Part shown: positions 6,721-9,530 of the stretch, piece by piece
How the letters are laid out: each line of letters starts with the position of its first letter
How positions within the stretch are numbered: the first letter of the stretch is position 1
Source of the DNA: JBEKIK01 sp050013075
GTDB taxonomy: Bacteria; Planctomycetota; Planctomycetia; Pirellulales; Thermoguttaceae
Direction of reading: 5' to 3'
NCBI GenBank assembly: GCA_050013075.1
Contig: JBEKFZ010000138.1
Span: forward strand, 1 to 9,530
Length of the DNA stretch: 9,530 bases
Translations under genes and position numbers: made by a program
The notes under the pieces: model-generated
Told to the model about the DNA's origin: nothing
What the model saw: the letters and a program-made list of their open reading frames with translations, nothing else
Databases searched by the model: none

Positions 6721-8415
6721 TTAACCTTGGGAATAATCTTCCTTGCCGCCTAATATCGGTTGGTTGTCCGGGTGGCGGGTTTCGTTCGCGCTGGTCACTC
6801 GGATCGCGGGGCGGTCCTTGAATGGACAAACGTATTCACATTCGCCGCAGCCGATGCACTTCTGCGGATCGACGTACGGCCGCTTGATCGTTTTCCGCTC
6901 GCCGCTTCGGTCTTGGATTTCGACCTCCAGGCAGTAGATGGCCTTATCCGGGATGGGGCAATGCTCTTCGCAGACCATGCAATTGCGGCCATAGGCGTAG
7001 GGGATGCAACGGGTAACGTCGAACGACGCCAGTCCGATGCTGGTCGCGTGTTTCTCGTCGAGCGCAAGCGGCACGATTGCCTCGGTCGGGCACACCTGGC
7101 CGCAAAGATTGCACGTATAATCGCAGCAGCCGATCCGGGGCACGAGCATCGGGGTCCAAAGACCTTCCAGGCCGGCCTCGGTCAAAGTGGGCTGAAGGCC
7201 GCCGGTCGGGCAGACCTTGATGCACAGCCCGCAACTGGTGCAACGCTGGAGAAATTCACGCTCGGGCCGTGCGCCCGGGGGACGGATCAGAGTCGGGTTG
7301 AAAATCCTGCCGCGCGCTTGGGGGTTTATGCGCATGGCCGCCAAAGCGGTAATTCCGCTGATTGCCGCGACAATCATGCCTCGGCGGCCAAGATCGATCG
7401 ATTCGAGCTTAGGCTCTTTTCTCCAGGGAAGGACGAATTTGAACGACAGGCTTCCGCGCCGGCAGGATTCGCCGCAATCCATGCACCCCAGACATTCCAT
7501 GGGTTTCCAGGCGCCGCCCGGGGCGATGGCCGCCGCTCCGTGGCAAGATATGCCGCACAGGCCGCATTGGTTGCAAGATTCCGACTTGACGTTGCGCCGC
7601 AACAAAGGCCGCCAGGAGAAAATTCCCAAAAGTGCGCCTAGTGGGCAAAGGTATCGGCACCAGAAACGCGGCCGCCAGGCGTTCAGGGCAACCATGATCG
7701 CAAATAGCGCCAGGATTAAGCCGCCGCCGATATAGGCCGGATCGTGGTCCGATCCCTCCAGCCCGAATACGTACTTGTTTGTGAACTGATAGGCCGGTTC
7801 AACAATCTTGTCGATTCGCACCGGGCCGATGCCCGGATCGCTTTGATATAAGGCCGTGGAACTTTCTTTTACGGCCCATTGTGCCGCGGGCACAAGGGCG
7901 GTGCTTGTGGTCCGCGTGAGCCAGACGATGGGGTCCAGCACGCACACCCAGTGCAGGCCGAAGATCGCCCCAGCCAGCAGTCCAATCAGAAGATAATACT
8001 TTGCCAGTTGCCATCGCGACCAGTCGCCGAAACCTTTGCGGTTTTTGCGGCGGCGGAATAATCGGCTGCCGATGGCGTGGATCGTTCCCATCGGGCAGAT
8101 CCAGCCGCAAAATACTCGACCCAAGAGGACCGTAACTGCGATTGTCAGCAGCGACCAGAGTGCGATTTTCGGCACGCCATGCGCCGTCAGGGCCGTGACG
8201 GCCGTTATCAGCGGGTCGATCAAGAAGAATATCTTCAAAAGCGGAGCCGGGGCCTGCAATGCCGGCAAAGACTCGGCCTTGCCGTCCGGCGAAGCGACCG
8301 GCGCCGCGGCCTTAAACCGCGTCAGAAGCACCAAGGCGAAAAAGACCGCCAGCAACAGGACTTGCACCACGCGGCGCACCCGTGCGGCGGTGAGCCGTCG
8401 GACCGCTTGACTCAT
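6721..8415 (-). CDS. Membrane polyferredoxin, NapH-like and NapG-like domains fused
   Basis: The 564-residue protein likely carries electrons from membrane quinol through Fe-S clusters to a periplasmic acceptor. Residues 1-330 resemble NapH: membrane segments near 14-32, 60-79, 86-104, 139-158 and 229-247, paired CGWICPMG (103-110) and CRYLCPLG (253-260) loops, and two 4Fe-4S motifs (Cys 281/284/287/291 and 308/311/314/318). Residues 340-564 resemble NapG. GRRGMIVAAISGITALAA (343-360) recalls a twin-arginine signal, followed by RPPGA (378-382). Four further cluster motifs use Cys 392/395/398/402; 431 or 430/435/438/442; 470/479/482/486; and 520/523/526/530. CPIPDKAI (486-493) and the terminal PAIRV (536-540) also match the NapG layout. 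No NapA reductase is present. The ATG overlaps the DUF362 stop as ATGA, and AAGGAG (8432 to 8427) lies 11 bases upstream. Fold and Fe-S content are secure; the partner and substrate are not. Confidence 0.88.
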   Translation of the reverse strand: MSQAVRRLTAARVRRVVQVLLLAVFFALVLLTRFKAAAPVASPDGKAESLPALQAPAPLLKIFFLIDPLITAVTALTAHGVPKIALWSLLTIAVTVLLGRVFCGWICPMGTIHAIGSRLFRRRKNRKGFGDWSRWQLAKYYLLIGLLAGAIFGLHWVCVLDPIVWLTRTTSTALVPAAQWAVKESSTALYQSDPGIGPVRIDKIVEPAYQFTNKYVFGLEGSDHDPAYIGGGLILALFAIMVALNAWRPRFWCRYLCPLGALLGIFSWRPLLRRNVKSESCNQCGLCGISCHGAAAIAPGGAWKPMECLGCMDCGESCRRGSLSFKFVLPWRKEPKLESIDLGRRGMIVAAISGITALAAMRINPQARGRIFNPTLIRPPGARPEREFLQRCTSCGLCIKVCPTGGLQPTLTEAGLEGLWTPMLVPRIGCCDYTCNLCGQVCPTEAIVPLALDEKHATSIGLASFDVTRCIPYAYGRNCMVCEEHCPIPDKAIYCLEVEIQDRSGERKTIKRPYVDPQKCIGCGECEYVCPFKDRPAIRVTSANETRHPDNQPILGGKEDYSQG

Positions 8416-9350
8416 GAAACGGCTATCTCCTTGGCGAACGATTTGTAGTCGATTTTACCGAGTCCGGTTTCCGCGCCCTTTTTTACCGAGGGGATATCGG
8501 TCGGTTTCCTGCCCATTATTTCGGCGCCCCAGGCATCCAGGGCCACGACGTCCGTGCCGGCGGCCACGGCGAGTTTCAATTCCACGTCGGCAAGATTTCC
8601 GCCCTGCGGTCCATGGGCCTTAAGAACCCGAACCGCATCCAGCACGCTGATCCGCGGCTTCATAAACCGGGTGATGTCGGCCAGGCAGGTGGGCATGTCT
8701 TGATGGAATGTGCGCCGCTTTTCGATCACGCCCATGTAGTTCTTCATGCACATGGTCAATTCCGACATCTTGTGGTGCTTGATGACGGGCACGTTTATAA
8801 CAAGGTCGCAATCCAGTATGTCCGGATAAATGGGAATACTCTTGATCCGCTGGCCTTTAATTTCGGTATCCTTGAATCGGCTCCTATCCAGGAAGACCAC
8901 CTCGGCGCCAAGCGGCTTCGCGGCGGCGGAGATGCCGCTGGAAGCATAAGTCTTGGCGGCTACAGGGCTGCAAGGATTATCGCCGACCTTGACTGTCTTT
9001 GCTCCGGCGTCGAAACAAAGGCGGATGAGCGTGGCCACAACGTCGGGGTTGGTGTTGGCGGCAGTCTCCGGCTTACTATCCCAGGCGATATTGGGCTTGA
9101 TCCAAACCACCGATCCTTTACTCACAAACCGCTTCAATCCGCCTATGGCTTGGATTGCATTTTCGGTCAGTTTGACGGCGGCCTCTTTGAGTTGCTCGGG
9201 ATCGAGGTCTTTCGGGCCGCTCCATTTGGCGATGGCCATCTCGGCCGGCTCCGCCGCAAAGGCGGCGTTTGTCAAAATTCCGTGCGACGCCAAAACCAAT
9301 GCGCCGGCTGCCGAATGGGTTAAAAAATCTCTGCGAGAATACTGACTCAT
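8412..9350 (-). CDS. Tat-exported DUF362 domain protein
   Basis: This 312-residue protein begins with a twin-arginine signal: SRRDFL at 5-10, hydrophobic residues to about 30, and a likely cut after AAFA (29-32). The mature part matches the DUF362 family: VVWIKPNIAW at 81-90, a DAGAKTVKVGDNPC segment at 114-127, and INVPVIKHHKMSELTMCMKNYMG at 185-207 are its recognisable blocks. Five cysteines (112, 127, 181, 201, 222) are scattered and do not form a ferredoxin motif, although some family members carry one. Tat export implies folding, perhaps with cofactor, before export. I know of no assigned reaction. The gene is first in a two-gene minus-strand operon, coupled by ATGA to the polyferredoxin, so a redox role in the periplasm fed by that protein is inferred. 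A strong Shine-Dalgarno and promoter precede it. Confidence 0.9.
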   Translation of the reverse strand: MSQYSRRDFLTHSAAGALVLASHGILTNAAFAAEPAEMAIAKWSGPKDLDPEQLKEAAVKLTENAIQAIGGLKRFVSKGSVVWIKPNIAWDSKPETAANTNPDVVATLIRLCFDAGAKTVKVGDNPCSPVAAKTYASSGISAAAKPLGAEVVFLDRSRFKDTEIKGQRIKSIPIYPDILDCDLVINVPVIKHHKMSELTMCMKNYMGVIEKRRTFHQDMPTCLADITRFMKPRISVLDAVRVLKAHGPQGGNLADVELKLAVAAGTDVVALDAWGAEIMGRKPTDIPSVKKGAETGLGKIDYKSFAKEIAVS

Positions 9351-9357
9351 GGAACGG

Positions 9358-9365
9358 CCTCCTTT
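9358..9365 (-). promoter_or_regulatory. Strong ribosome binding site of the DUF362 gene
   Basis: On the minus strand AAAGGAGG lies seven bases before the ATG at 9350, an almost full complement to the 16S rRNA tail. It fixes the start at 9350 and predicts efficient translation. Confidence 0.85.
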
Positions 9366-9403
9366 GGCCTGCGGGGAATACGATAGCGGCTAGGTTTTAG
9401 GTG

Positions 9404-9433
9404 ATTCTACTATACTTGTTTTAGTTTCGTCAA
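9404..9433 (-). promoter_or_regulatory. Sigma-70-type promoter of the DUF362-polyferredoxin operon
   Basis: Read on the minus strand, TTGACG (9433 to 9428) is followed after 18 bases by TAGAAT (9409 to 9404), matching five of six bases of each consensus box. Transcription would begin near 9397, leaving a leader of roughly 47 bases before the ATG at 9350. The surrounding DNA is AT-rich, unlike the genes. I see no clear operator, so the site looks like a housekeeping promoter. Confidence 0.65.
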
Positions 9434-9530
9434 CCAAATTAGTTTGAGGGTGTACTGAAGTAGATATGCTGGGTTAAAGGAAGGATTTCATGTAAAATCA
9501 CTTTGGGATAATTGTTTTTTTGTTGTTCAT

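Noticed and set aside
6760..7641. A 293-codon plus-strand frame opposite the polyferredoxin gene
   Set aside because: The opposite strand encodes unmistakable ferredoxin motifs; the plus frame is a by-product of its high GC content.
8613..9323. A 236-codon plus-strand frame opposite the DUF362 gene
   Set aside because: The minus strand has the Tat signal, DUF362 blocks, strong ribosome site and promoter; the plus frame has none.
9434..9530. Possible start of another gene near the right edge, including AAAGGAAGG before an ATG at 9490
   Set aside because: That ATG is followed directly by TAA, and other ATGs on either strand give frames of ten codons or fewer.

Overview
The window is about 9.5 kb of GC-rich bacterial chromosome with Gram-negative features: a periplasmic adaptor plus MacB-type transporter, Tat signals, and strong Shine-Dalgarno sites before several genes. 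A predicted rhamnogalacturonan lyase, polyferredoxin/DUF362 genes and repeat-rich intergenic gaps together suggest an environmental, polysaccharide-degrading bacterium. A planctomycete such as a Phycisphaerae-type organism would fit, but this is an inference from style and content; no marker gene is present. I see no tRNA, rRNA, CRISPR array, transposase or phage gene.

Layout. (1) Positions 1-3932, plus strand: the tail of a probable MarR-type regulator, overlapped by ATGA with a MacA-like membrane fusion protein, then 18 bases later a long MacB-type ABC transporter. This looks like a self-regulated efflux or export operon. (2) Positions 3933-4203: an intergenic stretch with a degenerate 7-base periodic repeat tract that contains a hairpin, followed by a good sigma-70-like promoter. 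(3) Positions 4204-4527: a 107-residue protein of unknown function. (4) Positions 4596-6566: a secreted family PL4 rhamnogalacturonan lyase with the usual three domains and a credible Lys/His catalytic pair. (5) Positions 6567-6720: a gap between convergent genes holding three hairpins in a row, the middle one a perfect 19-bp-arm palindrome; probably a REP-like element and transcription end zone. (6) Positions 9433-6721, minus strand: a well-formed promoter and Shine-Dalgarno site drive a Tat-exported DUF362 protein, which overlaps by ATGA a membrane polyferredoxin. The polyferredoxin reads as a fusion of NapH-like and NapG-like proteins. The last ~95 bases (9434-9530) are AT-rich and hold no gene that I can support.

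How the genes work together. The first three form an export pump with its likely regulator. The lyase would cut pectin rhamnogalacturonan outside the cytoplasm, but no transporter or downstream sugar enzyme is present here. The minus-strand pair looks like a membrane-to-periplasm electron transfer module, with the quinol-side and Fe-S relay parts in one polypeptide and the DUF362 protein as its likely partner. This pair is the most interesting candidate for an uncharacterised system; the remainder is mostly recognisable.
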